Source: Dehalococcoidia bacterium | GTDB taxonomy: Bacteria > Chloroflexota > Dehalococcoidia > Lucifugimonadales > Lucifugimonadaceae | Length of the DNA stretch: 35,944 bases | Reading direction: 5' to 3' | NCBI GenBank assembly: GCA_030747175.1 | Contig: JASLLE010000022.1 | Location: 1 to 35,944, forward strand | Shown here: one piece after another, positions 1 through 8,851 of the stretch | Numbering within the stretch: the first letter of the stretch is position 1 | How the letters are laid out: the number at the start of each line of letters is the position of its first letter | Notes under the pieces: generated by a model | The model's input: only the letters and a program-made list of their open reading frames with translations | Told to the model about the DNA's origin: nothing | The model's database searches: none | Program-made: the position numbers and the translations under genes

Positions 1-1230
1 GAGGAATGGGCGCTGGAGCTGGCGACAAGTGCTGATTACGACGATTACTGGAAGCACCCGAGTCTGAATCCGAGCCTGTACTGGGGCAGGTATCCGGATG
101 CCACCACGCTTTACGTCGGCGGATGGTACGACTCCTACACGCGGGGGACGTTCGAAAGCTTTGTCGGACATGGCGCACAGGCGTCCGTGCCGGTCCGGGT
201 ACTTGTTGGCCCCTGGACGCATGGCGGCGCGATGCCGGAGCGCACCTATGCCGGGGACGTGGAGTTTGGCGAGAGCGCGGCGCTGCCCGACTTCCGTGAG
301 ACGCACCTGGGCTGGTTTGACGCGGCGTTGAAGGGCGCCAGTGACACGATTCAGCCAGACGCGCCGGTCCGTATCTTCGTGATGGGGGGTGGCAGCGGCG
401 AGAAAGACGGGACAGGACGGCTTAAACACGGCGGCGAATGGCGGGACGAGCAGGAGTGGCCCCTGGCCCGTACCCGTTTCACGAATCTCTTTCTCCACGG
501 AGACGGGTCGCTGCGCTATGACGTCCCGGCCGAAGCTGTTTCCAGCACGACCTACCGGTTCGATCCGTCGAACCCGGTCCCGTCTATCGGCGGCAATGTT
601 TCGTCGTTGAGCTCATTCAAGGGACTTCCGGAGGGGGCTAATGACCCGGAGTCAGTGCCGCGGGCTGAGACGATGGACGAGATCATGTCGCCGGGCGGAT
701 TCGACCAGGTTGAGCGGCCCGACCTGTTCGGTTCCAGGCCTCCTTATTTGCCGCTGGGCTCGCGACCGGATGTCCTGGTATTTCAGACCGCGCCGCTGGA
801 AGAGGATGTGGAGGTGACGGGACCGATCGAGGTTCGTTTATGGGTGTCGTCTTCGGCGGTCGACACGGATTTCACGGCGAAGTTGGTAGACGTGTACCCG
901 TCAAACAGTTGGTACCCGGACGGCTACCGTCTGAATCTGACGGACAGCATCATGCGGTTGAGGTATCGAAACGGCGATGGGAGGCCGGATTTCCTGGACC
1001 CGGGTGATGCGGCGGAGATCACGATCACTCTGTACCCGACCAGCAACCTGTTTTCGCGTGGCCATCGGATCCGGCTGGATGTGTCCAGTTCCAACTTTCC
1101 GCGCTTCGACGTGAACCCCAACACGGGCGAACCGACAGGGATGGAGAGGCGGCGCATGACGGCGGACAACACCGTGTATCACGAAGCGTCCCGCAGCTCT
1201 GTGTTGATATTGCCGGTCATTCCGTCTTAG
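1..1230 (+). CDS. CocE/NonD-family hydrolase (X-Pro dipeptidyl-peptidase-like), 5' end outside window
   Basis: The reading frame is open from the first base, so the start and the nucleophilic-serine part lie upstream of the window. The visible 409 codons hold the end of an alpha/beta-hydrolase domain and the C-terminal jelly-roll domain of the CocE/NonD (X-Pro dipeptidyl-peptidase S15-like) family. Seen directly: GGWYD, with the likely catalytic Asp at visible codon 44, and GPWTHG, with the likely catalytic His at codon 74. That spacing matches the Asp-His spacing of CocE. The C-terminal half contains the family's typical VEVTGPIEVRLWVSSSAVDTD and SSNFPRFDVNPNTG stretches. Members hydrolyse esters or amides, such as cocaine esterase, glutaryl-7-ACA acylase and alpha-amino-acid ester hydrolase. 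The substrate here cannot be read from sequence. The 135-base gap after it shows no clear terminator. Confidence 0.9.
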   Translation, partial: EEWALELATSADYDDYWKHPSLNPSLYWGRYPDATTLYVGGWYDSYTRGTFESFVGHGAQASVPVRVLVGPWTHGGAMPERTYAGDVEFGESAALPDFRETHLGWFDAALKGASDTIQPDAPVRIFVMGGGSGEKDGTGRLKHGGEWRDEQEWPLARTRFTNLFLHGDGSLRYDVPAEAVSSTTYRFDPSNPVPSIGGNVSSLSSFKGLPEGANDPESVPRAETMDEIMSPGGFDQVERPDLFGSRPPYLPLGSRPDVLVFQTAPLEEDVEVTGPIEVRLWVSSSAVDTDFTAKLVDVYPSNSWYPDGYRLNLTDSIMRLRYRNGDGRPDFLDPGDAAEITITLYPTSNLFSRGHRIRLDVSSSNFPRFDVNPNTGEPTGMERRRMTADNTVYHEASRSSVLILPVIPS

Positions 1231-1365
1231 TGGCGCAGATTGCGTAACGGCATCCCTGCCGTGTGGAATCTACGTACTGGAATACGCCGGGCGCTGACAC
1301 CGGCATCGCCATTGGCGCGATGATGGTATTGCGCGAAACGTATTAGCAGACTGGCGGCCTACAGC

Positions 1366-2166
1366 GTGTACTGCGCCCATTGCGGCACGAAAAATCAGGA
1401 CGAAATCGAGTCTTGCGACCGATGTGGTGAATCGCTGGTGGCGATGGACCCGAGCCGCGCGACGCAACTCGGCATCAAGACATGTCCTGACTGCCAGACG
1501 GTCAACGATCCCCGCGCCCGATTCTGTACCGAATGCGGGCGCGACGTGGACGACATCATCGCGACAAGCGCAACCGCGCGGCAACCCCGGCCGATGGCTC
1601 CTTCCGTGCCGATCGCCACACGCCGATCGCCGGTAAGCCCTGCGCCCCCTCCGGCCTCAAAAAGCGGTGCTTCCGGAACCCCGGAAACCCGGGGCGATGC
1701 GGGTCAGGTCCAGCGGCCCGCCCTCGGGCCTGCGCGTCCATCCGTCGCCACGGACGGCGTTCGTGCCGACCGCGGGCGAGAAGATTTACGCGCTGACGCC
1801 GACACCCCTGTCCAGGCGCCCAACAACTCAGGCACCCCGGAAGCGCAACTGCCGGAGGAGTTGAAGGGGTGGAACCTGGGCGCACTGTTATTGCCCTTCG
1901 TATGGGGTCCGGCCCACAGGGTGTGGATCGGTTTGGCGGTTCTTTTGATTTTTATCCCCAATATGGGGGCGCTGGTCCTGTTTGTTTACGGTCCTGCCGC
2001 TATCTACGTTGGAATGCGTGGCAACGAAATGGCGTGGCGTGCCCGTAAATGGGAATCGGTAGCGCATTTTCGATCGGTCCAGGGTCAATGGGCGAAGTGG
2101 TCCGCGGTCGGTTTCGCGCTGCTCGCAATTTCCTTTTTGATCATGCTGTCGAGCGGCAGCGCATAG
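1366..2166 (+). CDS. Zinc-ribbon membrane protein of unknown function
   Basis: 266 residues from a GTG start; there is no strong ribosome binding site and no better start nearby. The N-terminus carries two zinc-ribbon modules: CAHC (3-6) with CDRC (17-20), then CPDC (about 40) with CTEC (about 54). A Pro/Ala/Ser-rich low-complexity linker (about 70-155) follows. The C-terminal part begins with GWNLGALLLPFVWGPAHRVW and has hydrophobic segments around 183-215 and 240-262, consistent with two or three membrane passes. This arrangement of zinc ribbon, disordered linker and a GWNxGAxLLPxxWG membrane module is common in bacteria but has no established function that I know of. It may anchor or sense something at the cytoplasmic membrane. 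It ends 21 bases before the next gene and could be co-transcribed with it. Confidence 0.75.
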   Translation: MYCAHCGTKNQDEIESCDRCGESLVAMDPSRATQLGIKTCPDCQTVNDPRARFCTECGRDVDDIIATSATARQPRPMAPSVPIATRRSPVSPAPPPASKSGASGTPETRGDAGQVQRPALGPARPSVATDGVRADRGREDLRADADTPVQAPNNSGTPEAQLPEELKGWNLGALLLPFVWGPAHRVWIGLAVLLIFIPNMGALVLFVYGPAAIYVGMRGNEMAWRARKWESVAHFRSVQGQWAKWSAVGFALLAISFLIMLSSGSA

Positions 2167-2187
2167 CGTTCCGTGTTCGCCTAGCCG

Positions 2188-3078
2188 ATGCCGGATCTGA
2201 TACGCCGATTTGAGTGGGAAGACGCGCTGCCCGGGCTGCGTTCGGACGAGTTCGTAGTACGGGTCACGGACGAATCGGTCCGTGCCTACCGGGAAGCGGT
2301 GAGTGATCGGTCTCCCCTTACGCCTCCCGGTTATATCTTTGCCGCCGCGCCCCAGCGCCGGCATGCCCTGATGGCCTCGATCGGTTGCCGTGCGCCGGAA
2401 CAGGATCCGGACGAGCCGCGAAGCACGCCTTACGTGGGATCAGACGTACGTTTTTACCGGGGGATCGAGGCCGGGGACACGGTACGCAGTATCACCGTGT
2501 TCGATCGGAAATTTGAGCGGGGTGGAAATCGTTTTGTGGTGTTTCGCGTTGAGGCGTCTGACGGAGATGGCGCGCCGATAGCCGAGTACGACTACACCTG
2601 CCTCTGGGACCGGGGAGCAGCGACGGCGCAGAGCGCGCGGAGACGTACCGCTCCGGATGACAGAACGGGGATACGTGCCCTTACCGGAACGGTACTCGTA
2701 AAGGCCGAGACGGTTGAGACGATTGCCGCATACGGCAGGTTGCCGGTGGGACGGCCGAACGACTGGATGAGCACCCACACCAACGACGAGTTCGCTCGCA
2801 CGGCGATATTCGGTGACACGGTGAACGCCGGAGTCGCCACGGTTGGATACACGGCCCAGTGGTTGGATCTGGTGGAAAAACCGAGTGTGCTCTGGGACGG
2901 TGGACGGCTGGAATCCCGGGCGCTGACCCCGGTGAAGGCCGGAGATGATCTTCAGATCACGGGCGAGAAAAGGGAAAACGCCGAAAACGCCGGAGATCGC
3001 GTCTACGAGATCGTTGTGGTCAACCAGTCCGGGGTAACGGCGTTCCGATCGGTGGCGACGATCCCGGCGCGTGTCTGA
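2188..3078 (+). CDS. MaoC/FAS1-like double hot-dog dehydratase family protein
   Basis: 296 residues with the length and layout of two fused hot-dog domains. The N-terminal half (about 5-140) resembles the FAS1-like dehydratase (MaoC N-terminal) domain: an FEWEDALPGL opening, the PPGYIFAA stretch, and SDVRFYRGIEAGDTVRS. The C-terminal half (about 175-296) resembles the MaoC domain, with STHTNDEFARTAIFGDTVNAG and LTPVKAGDDLQITGE. The canonical hydratase motif (D-x-x-P-x-H) is not intact; an H-x-N-D-x-x-A variant occupies the equivalent place, so the exact chemistry is uncertain. Family members hydrate or dehydrate enoyl-CoA or hydroxyacyl thioesters. The stop codon abuts the stop of the convergent acetyltransferase, the two forming the palindrome TGATCA. 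Confidence 0.75.
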   Translation: MPDLIRRFEWEDALPGLRSDEFVVRVTDESVRAYREAVSDRSPLTPPGYIFAAAPQRRHALMASIGCRAPEQDPDEPRSTPYVGSDVRFYRGIEAGDTVRSITVFDRKFERGGNRFVVFRVEASDGDGAPIAEYDYTCLWDRGAATAQSARRRTAPDDRTGIRALTGTVLVKAETVETIAAYGRLPVGRPNDWMSTHTNDEFARTAIFGDTVNAGVATVGYTAQWLDLVEKPSVLWDGGRLESRALTPVKAGDDLQITGEKRENAENAGDRVYEIVVVNQSGVTAFRSVATIPARV

Positions 3079-3810
3079 TCAACAGCGCTCGAAACGACTG
3101 CCCGCGTCTTCCCATCGGCGAGCGTGGTCGGCGGCGAGTCCAGCGAGACGGGCTGCGTATTCCGGCTCACGGATGTCCGGCGTTGTCATGATCAGAGCGT
3201 CTTCGTTATCGTCGACGTAATAACCTTTTCGCTCGCCGACCGCGTTGAATCCATACTTGCGGTATAGAGCCTGCGCCGCATCGTTGGACTTCCGGACTTC
3301 GAGCGTCAGTTCGTCGCAGTCGTTTATTGCTGCCGCCTCGATTGCGCCGAGGAGAAGCAGCTCGCCGACTCCGCGCCTGCGTTCCGGCTCCGCAACGCCG
3401 ATCGATGCGATGTGCGCTTCACCGGCCACGAACCACACGACGGTCCACCCGGCGATACGATCCCCGTTCCGCGCGTTGTCGGCGTTTGAGTTGGCGAGGG
3501 TCCGAATGCCACCAACCACGCGCTCAACGAGGGAGCTGTTCCTTTCAGATCGTGGCGGTGGCGTCGCCCCGGGTCGCACGGTGGCCACCAGCACGGCCTG
3601 GCCGGATTTCTTGATCTCACGGGCGAAATTGGTCGGCGGCCACAGGGTTTGGAACACGTCCCGTTCCAGGTCCGTGAGCTGGTCAACGTCTCCAGCGCCT
3701 GCGAGGTGCAACCGGTAAAGCCGTGAGCCTGTGGAGTCCCGCAAAAAAGCGGGATCAGGCTCCGGATTGGAGGCCGTCGTGCCGGTCGGACCGTGGTGCT
3801 TCGTTGGCAT
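3079..3810 (-). CDS. GNAT-family N-acetyltransferase (RimI-like)
   Basis: 243 residues. The GNAT fold lies at about 35-205. Motif A is visible as ERRRGVGELLLLGAIEAA, an acetyl-CoA pyrophosphate-binding R/Q-x-x-G-x-G/A variant. Motif B is LEVRKSNDAAQALYRKYGF, followed by GERKGYYVDDNEDALIM, the pattern typical of RimI-type N-alpha-acetyltransferases. There is an extra N-terminal tail of about 30 residues and a 35-residue C-terminal extension. An insert around 85-105 separates the early beta strands. RimI proper acetylates ribosomal protein S18, but many paralogues have other targets, so no symbol is given. Its start lies 179 bases from the divergent NHL gene. Confidence 0.8.
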   Translation of the reverse strand: MPTKHHGPTGTTASNPEPDPAFLRDSTGSRLYRLHLAGAGDVDQLTDLERDVFQTLWPPTNFAREIKKSGQAVLVATVRPGATPPPRSERNSSLVERVVGGIRTLANSNADNARNGDRIAGWTVVWFVAGEAHIASIGVAEPERRRGVGELLLLGAIEAAAINDCDELTLEVRKSNDAAQALYRKYGFNAVGERKGYYVDDNEDALIMTTPDIREPEYAARLAGLAADHARRWEDAGSRFERC

Positions 3811-3989
3811 GGAGAGCGATGGTACGCGGATGGGACCGCCTGATGGCGACGCAATTCGACACGGATTATGACGGGGATGGGTGAATCGGGAAAGACCGGC
3901 CCTGCGCGTGCGCCCACGGTCTTAGCGGAGTAGACTCGCCCGGCTGGAGGTCTGGACGGTCGGTCCGAGACGTAAAGAAAGGGCGAACA

Positions 3990-4883
3990 ATGGCAATCAC
4001 TGTAGGTAGCGGCGAGTATCGATATGAACTGGTCGAAGGTTGGGGCCAACTTCCGGACGGCTGGAAGTTCACGCAGGTCGGCGCCGTCGCCGTCGACGAT
4101 AACGATGAGGTCTACGTCTTTTGCCGCGGTGAACATCCGATCATCGTGTTCGATAAGGACGGCAATTTCATCCGGTCTTTCGGGGAGGGACACTTCCCGA
4201 GCGCACACGGAATATGCTGGGGCGAAAATGGCACCGTCTGGCTCGTCGATAGCGCGGACCACACGGTCAAACAGTTCACCAAGGCCGGTGAGCACGTCCT
4301 GACCCTTGGGTCGAAGGACACCGAGGGCGCCGACGGTCAGCCGTTCAACCGACCGACCGATGCCGCGGTGGCCGGCAACGGCGATCTCTACATTTCAGAC
4401 GGTTATGGCAACACCAAAGTGCACGTCTACTCCCAGTCTGGAGACTACAAGTTTGGATGGGGCCAGGAAGGCCATCGCACGACCCTGAACCCGACGGGTA
4501 CCGGCGTGGGCGACGGCGACTTCAACACGCCTCACAACATCTGGGTCCACGAAGAGACCGTGTACGTTGCCGACCGGGAAAACCACCGTGTCCAGTTATT
4601 TGATCTCCAGGGCAACTACAAGGAGAGCTGGACCGACTTTATCCAGCCAACGGACATCTACATCGACCCGCGATTCCCGGATACGGTTTACGTGGGAGAA
4701 CTCCGGAATCGGATGTCCATCGCCAACTCGAAGGGTGAAGTACAAAGCCGCTGGGGCCGATTCATGACGGACGATCCCGGTCAGTTCTACGCCGTCCACG
4801 GCATCTGGTCGGACTCGGAGCAGTCTCTCTATTGCGGCGAGGTGCTGGAAGGCCAGCGGATCCAGAAGTTCCGCAGGATCTAG
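3990..4883 (+). CDS. NHL-repeat six-bladed beta-propeller protein
   Basis: 297 residues, made almost entirely of NHL-type blades. Repeated units such as VGAVAVDDNDEVYVFCRGEH, AHGICWGENGTVWLVDSADH, PTDAAVAGNGDLYISDGYGN and PHNIWVHEETVYVADRENHR recur every 45-55 residues. They give about six blades, as in peptidyl-alpha-hydroxyglycine alpha-amidating lyase and related propellers. No signal peptide or membrane segment is visible, so the protein is probably cytoplasmic. The start is supported by an AAAGGGCG stretch just upstream of the ATG. Function cannot be assigned beyond the fold; relatives include lyases, lactonases and binding scaffolds. A strong palindromic terminator follows. Confidence 0.85.
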   Translation: MAITVGSGEYRYELVEGWGQLPDGWKFTQVGAVAVDDNDEVYVFCRGEHPIIVFDKDGNFIRSFGEGHFPSAHGICWGENGTVWLVDSADHTVKQFTKAGEHVLTLGSKDTEGADGQPFNRPTDAAVAGNGDLYISDGYGNTKVHVYSQSGDYKFGWGQEGHRTTLNPTGTGVGDGDFNTPHNIWVHEETVYVADRENHRVQLFDLQGNYKESWTDFIQPTDIYIDPRFPDTVYVGELRNRMSIANSKGEVQSRWGRFMTDDPGQFYAVHGIWSDSEQSLYCGEVLEGQRIQKFRRI

Positions 4884-4935
4884 GCCGGCAATTGTGTCTG
4901 ATCGGCCTGACCGGTTGGACGTGAACGGAAAGAAA

Positions 4936-4964
4936 GAAGGCCCGGCGTTTAACGCCGGGCCTTC
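4936..4964. terminator. Bidirectional intrinsic terminator between convergent genes
   Basis: A perfect 14-base inverted repeat (GAAGGCCCGGCGTT / AACGCCGGGCCTTC) with one central base lies between the convergent NHL gene and the large membrane-protein gene. The GC-rich stem is flanked by A-rich sequence on the left and CTTCTGATT on the right. It can therefore act in both directions, although the U tracts are short. Confidence 0.8.
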
Positions 4965-5014
4965 TGATTGGGCTCCCCGGGGGGATCGTCGCCAGTGAAA
5001 TCTGCGGGGTACCG

Positions 5015-7054
5015 CTAAGAATCTTCGCGAAGACCGGCAAGACGATCGTCGATGGCGCGATTATCAGAAACAGGCTGGTCAGGCTGTGCCCCCCGATACC
5101 TGTAACCGGTGCTCGAGTAACGGGGAGTGGAATTCCCCCGGGTCACCCGAATCGCAATGCCGACAAGTATCGCGATCACACCCGCCGCCAGCCAGAGCAA
5201 CGCGTAGCTCGCGAACTCGCTGGTCACGGCGTCGCCGACCGCGCTGGCTTTAGCGACACCTTCGTCACGAGCCAGTTCCAGCATTCCGGTAGGGTCGCCC
5301 TCTGCCTGCTCGACGGCGATCCGATCTTCGATCTCTTCAAGAAGGGCATCCTCGGCGAATTCGGCGCCATAGCCGCTGAGTACCTGTGCAAACGCCAGCC
5401 AGATAATCAACGCCGACAATGTCAGACCGGATGCGGCCCAGATCAGGCGTGAGGTCCAGGCTCGGCCGCCGAGTATCCCGATGACGAACAGGATTAGTAA
5501 GGAAATCCCGATAGCGATCGAAGCGCCGAGGGGTCCGAGCACGAGGCCAAGTCCGCCACGGAAAAGGTCCACATTCTCCAGGTCATCCGTACCCAGAGCC
5601 AACGCCCGCTCTTCACGATAACGTTCGAAATCGTCCACGGTGTAAGGGCGTCCGGTTCGGATGATTTCGAGCATCCGCTGTGCGGTCTGATCCTGGTCAG
5701 AGAGCTGTTCCAGGACGTCACCGGAATCGATCGTGATTCCATCAGCGATCTTGTCTCTAACTCCCTCCAGGTCGGTAGACCCCTGCCCTTCCAGTGCGCT
5801 CGTGAAAGTAGCTTCGTCGTACGTAACCGAGTCCGGGAAACTTGCCCCGATGGTCTGCTGGACCTCGGTCGTGAGCCGGGATTCGAGCTGTTCAAGGAAC
5901 TGGTCGATGGGAATGTTGGGATCGGTACAGATTGGCAGGGAGCCGGACTGTATAGCCCGTGCGGCATTTTGCGCCTCGGCCAGAGACCCACACTGCGGGA
6001 GCGCTTCCACCTCGGCTCGGGCCTTGGCGACGGCCAGTTCGGTGACGATTTCTATTGCGGCGTCCCGTTGATCCGAAAGATCGACAGTGTAAGCGAGCGA
6101 ATCCGACTCTTTGGACATGTACAGGGCGACGTTGTCCACGATCGCGTCAATGTGTCCGCGGTCCCATTCCGGCGGCGTGATGTCATTGACAGCGTCGGTG
6201 ATTTCGTCGTCGCCAATCGTGACCTGGTACGACAGTACGGTGACCTGGCCGATCTTCTCGGTGATCTGAGGTTTGATCAGCTTGTCGAAGATCACGGTCT
6301 CCGCGTTGGACTCTGTGAGAAGGTCTTTGGTCACCTGCGCCGCGATCGGAACCCGGTCTTTGAACGAGATGTTGATGGCGAGCGTGTCCGACTGACCACT
6401 CAGGTACAGGTTCAGCGCGTCGAGCGTGGTGAAAACCTGCTTATCGATCCACTCCGGGGGCACAATTTTGGGCGCTGCGCCGCCGGCTTGCTCGGGCGTC
6501 AGGACGAGGCCAAACGGTCCCTCGGTGAAGTCAGTTGCGGATTGGATGGCCGCGGGAGCGAGTAAATCTTCGACAAGGACGTTGGCGAGATCGATCTCGA
6601 CGTATGTGTCGCCGACGCCCGAGAAGAATCCTGATACGCGCTCATTCAGCGCCAGCGGGATGGCGAATTCATCCGACTCGCCGCGGACGTAGGGCATGAA
6701 TCCCGCCAGCGCCAGGGCGGTTGTTTCCTGCAAGTACTCCGGCGGGAATGTCGCCCGCAGAAGCGCGCGAGCCGCGTCACGGGTGGTGGCTGGATCGGCG
6801 AACGAGACCGTGGTATTACCCTCGGGAAGGTACGCGCTGTCCACATCCATCCCGACGTTGGCCATATCGTCCAGGGCCACACGGATGAGATCGTCATGGA
6901 GCCAGTTGTAAAAGTCTTGCTCTTCCAACTGATCAGCCAGGAAGCTGTCGTCGAACAGCGTGCGGTCGAGACCTGACCTGACGGTGCTGGCGGTGAACCA
7001 GACGAGAAAGATCGGTATCAGGAGTATCGCGAGGAAACGGCGAATGACGATCAA
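5015..7054 (-). CDS. Large membrane-anchored repeat protein, function unknown
   Basis: 679 residues. A transmembrane helix at about 7-23 (FLAILLIPIFLVWFTAS) is followed by a region of about 480 residues predicted to lie outside the membrane. Three more helices follow at about 511-529, 537-559 and 617-636, with a short charged tail. Residues 104-330 contain three copies of one unit: PPE-[YW] at 104, 199 and 294 (exact 95-residue period), each followed about 18 residues later by Y-x-x-[GK]-[EQ]-SD-x-[FL]-A, seen as YVRGESDEFA, YLSGQSDTLA and YMSKESDSLA. Two cysteines (355 and 376) could form a disulfide if the region is extracytoplasmic. I do not recognise a named family. It resembles conserved hypothetical membrane proteins of Chloroflexota. 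It appears to be a single-gene unit ending at a bidirectional terminator. Confidence 0.8.
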   Translation of the reverse strand: MIVIRRFLAILLIPIFLVWFTASTVRSGLDRTLFDDSFLADQLEEQDFYNWLHDDLIRVALDDMANVGMDVDSAYLPEGNTTVSFADPATTRDAARALLRATFPPEYLQETTALALAGFMPYVRGESDEFAIPLALNERVSGFFSGVGDTYVEIDLANVLVEDLLAPAAIQSATDFTEGPFGLVLTPEQAGGAAPKIVPPEWIDKQVFTTLDALNLYLSGQSDTLAINISFKDRVPIAAQVTKDLLTESNAETVIFDKLIKPQITEKIGQVTVLSYQVTIGDDEITDAVNDITPPEWDRGHIDAIVDNVALYMSKESDSLAYTVDLSDQRDAAIEIVTELAVAKARAEVEALPQCGSLAEAQNAARAIQSGSLPICTDPNIPIDQFLEQLESRLTTEVQQTIGASFPDSVTYDEATFTSALEGQGSTDLEGVRDKIADGITIDSGDVLEQLSDQDQTAQRMLEIIRTGRPYTVDDFERYREERALALGTDDLENVDLFRGGLGLVLGPLGASIAIGISLLILFVIGILGGRAWTSRLIWAASGLTLSALIIWLAFAQVLSGYGAEFAEDALLEEIEDRIAVEQAEGDPTGMLELARDEGVAKASAVGDAVTSEFASYALLWLAAGVIAILVGIAIRVTRGNSTPRYSSTGYRYRGAQPDQPVSDNRAIDDRLAGLREDS

Positions 7055-7235
7055 GAGAATCTCCGTTGCGTCGATATCGGGAAGGTGCGCGTCGGCGCGA
7101 GCCGGTTAACGTGCACGGTGCAGTTTATCGGCCTTCGCCCGGGTGCGGGTTACGAGGGTACGCCCGAACACTATTAGGGGAAGCCGCAAAACTTGCCCGG
7201 TGTGTCCTCGGATGACATTCGTACGTAGCGAGCGA

Positions 7236-7979
7236 TCAACCACGTCCCAGGTAGACCATCATATTCGGGATGACCGTCATCTCCAGCACGTTAGCTTCCG
7301 GGGGAAGCGTTGCCATGAACAGGGCGGCGTTTGCCATATCGACGGTCTCGACCATCGGCTCGGCGCCCATGTCCCTCCCGCTGGCAGATCGGCCGTCTGC
7401 GCGACGCTCCACCCAGGTGTTGCCCGGATTGAGTTGTCCGCAGGAGATCCCGTATTCACGCCCGTCCAGCGCGGTGGACTTCGTCAGTCCCGTCACCGCG
7501 TGTTTGCTGGAGGTGTAAGGAGCGGACCACTCCCGTGGCCGATCCGAGGCGACGGAGCCGATGTTGATTATCCGCCCGCCGCCCTGGACCTTCATTATCT
7601 TGAACGCCTCCCGGGTGCACATCATGAGCCCGTCCACGTTCACGCTGAAGGTCTCCCTCCATTTCTCGAGCGTCAACTGGTCGATGGGATCGCCCGCGAT
7701 CACGCCGGCGTTGTTGACGAGCAGATCAACTCTTCCAAACTCGGCCATCGCCCGCCCAAAAAGCGCGATCACGTCTGACTCTCTGGCAACGTCGGTCGGC
7801 ACGCCCACCGTCCGCACGCCGGTGGCGGCGATTTCTTCGGCGGATTCCTGGAGCCGTTCGGCGTTTCGTGCGGCGAGGACGAGGTCGCAACCCTCTCCGG
7901 CGAACGCCTTGCCAATCGCTTTTACGAAGCCCGTGCCGCCGCCGGTGATTACGGCGACCTTGCCATCAAGCTTGCCCAT
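7236..7979 (-). CDS. Short-chain dehydrogenase/reductase (SDR), atypical cofactor loop
   Basis: 247 residues of the classical SDR type. Visible landmarks are the beta1 cofactor loop TGGGTGFV (12-19), NNAG (about 89-92), the catalytic Ser in INIGSVAS, and YTSSK (Y-x-x-x-K). The third glycine of the usual TGxxxGxG is replaced by Val, which may weaken or alter NAD(P) binding. The protein is a close paralogue of the next gene; both end in ALxMATLPPEANVLEMTV followed by YxGRG, so a tandem duplication is likely. It is the last gene of a probable MFS-SDR-SDR minus-strand operon, 55 bases after its paralogue. Substrate unknown. Confidence 0.88.
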   Translation of the reverse strand: MGKLDGKVAVITGGGTGFVKAIGKAFAGEGCDLVLAARNAERLQESAEEIAATGVRTVGVPTDVARESDVIALFGRAMAEFGRVDLLVNNAGVIAGDPIDQLTLEKWRETFSVNVDGLMMCTREAFKIMKVQGGGRIINIGSVASDRPREWSAPYTSSKHAVTGLTKSTALDGREYGISCGQLNPGNTWVERRADGRSASGRDMGAEPMVETVDMANAALFMATLPPEANVLEMTVIPNMMVYLGRG

Positions 7980-8034
7980 GTTGACGTCCCCCGAGTCTGA
8001 ATCCTGGTGGTTGATCTACGGGTTAAGGGAACGG

Positions 8035-8772
8035 CTAACCACGACCCACGTAGGGCTGTATGACCGGCATGACCGTCATTTCCAACACGTTTGCTTCGGG
8101 CGGCAGAGTCGCCATGTAAAGCGCCGCCTCGCCCTGTGTCCAGACCGGGACCGTCGGGTTGGCGTCTGCACCCTCGCGCGCCTGTGTCGCCGCCATGATT
8201 TCGGACATGGTGTTGCCGGGATTGAGCTGGCCGCAAGAGATACCGAACTCCCGGCCTTCCAGCGCCGTCTGTTTGGTGAGACCAGTCATCCCGTGCTTGG
8301 TCGACGTGTACCCGACAGCGTCCGGCCGCGGCACGTTGGCCGAAATGGAGCCGACATTGATGATCCTGCCGCCACCCTGCGGCTTCATAATCTTCATCGC
8401 CTCCCGCGTGCAGAGAAACGGACCGGTGAGGTTGATCGAAACGATGTACTGCCAGTCTTCAAGCGATGTCTCATCGATAGAACCTCGGACACTCACGCCG
8501 GCGTTGTTGACGAGGATGTCCAGCCGGCCGAAACGCTCCACCGTCTGCTCAAACAGGCTGATGATGTCAGCTTCATTCGTGACATCGGACTGGACGGCCA
8601 TGACGGTGCCGCCGTCGGCCTCGAGTTCTGTTTTCGCCTTCTCCAGTACCTCAGCCCGGCGGCCGGATATCACGACACTGCAACCCTCGGCAATGAAACT
8701 GTCCGCTATCCCGCGACCTATGCCGGTGCCGCCCCCGGTGATAATCGCTACCTTGCCATCGAGCTTGCCCAT
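8035..8772 (-). CDS. Short-chain dehydrogenase/reductase (SDR)
   Basis: 245 residues. It has an intact TGGGTGIGRGIA cofactor motif, NNAGV, a catalytic Ser in INVGSIS, and YTSTK (Y-x-x-x-K). The ATG at 8772 is chosen over an in-frame TTG 18 bases upstream because GGAGA sits about 8 bases before the ATG and the protein then begins MGKLDGKVA, exactly like its paralogue downstream. The reaction is NAD(P)-dependent oxidation or reduction of an alcohol or ketone. Position between an MFS exporter and a second SDR suggests a shared small-molecule substrate, but nothing in the sequence identifies it. Confidence 0.9.
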   Translation of the reverse strand: MGKLDGKVAIITGGGTGIGRGIADSFIAEGCSVVISGRRAEVLEKAKTELEADGGTVMAVQSDVTNEADIISLFEQTVERFGRLDILVNNAGVSVRGSIDETSLEDWQYIVSINLTGPFLCTREAMKIMKPQGGGRIINVGSISANVPRPDAVGYTSTKHGMTGLTKQTALEGREFGISCGQLNPGNTMSEIMAATQAREGADANPTVPVWTQGEAALYMATLPPEANVLEMTVMPVIQPYVGRG

Positions 8773-8851
8773 AGATCGGTCTCCAATCAAAGTGTTGAGG
8801 CGCTGGCTGGTTCGGGACGGCCGTGGCGCCGGCCGCCGAAGCAGTTTAGCC

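Noticed and set aside
3892..3923. Inverted repeat AAGACCG/CGGTCTT between the acetyltransferase and the NHL gene
   Set aside because: Seven base pairs with an 18-base loop is weak, and there is no U tract or known operator match.
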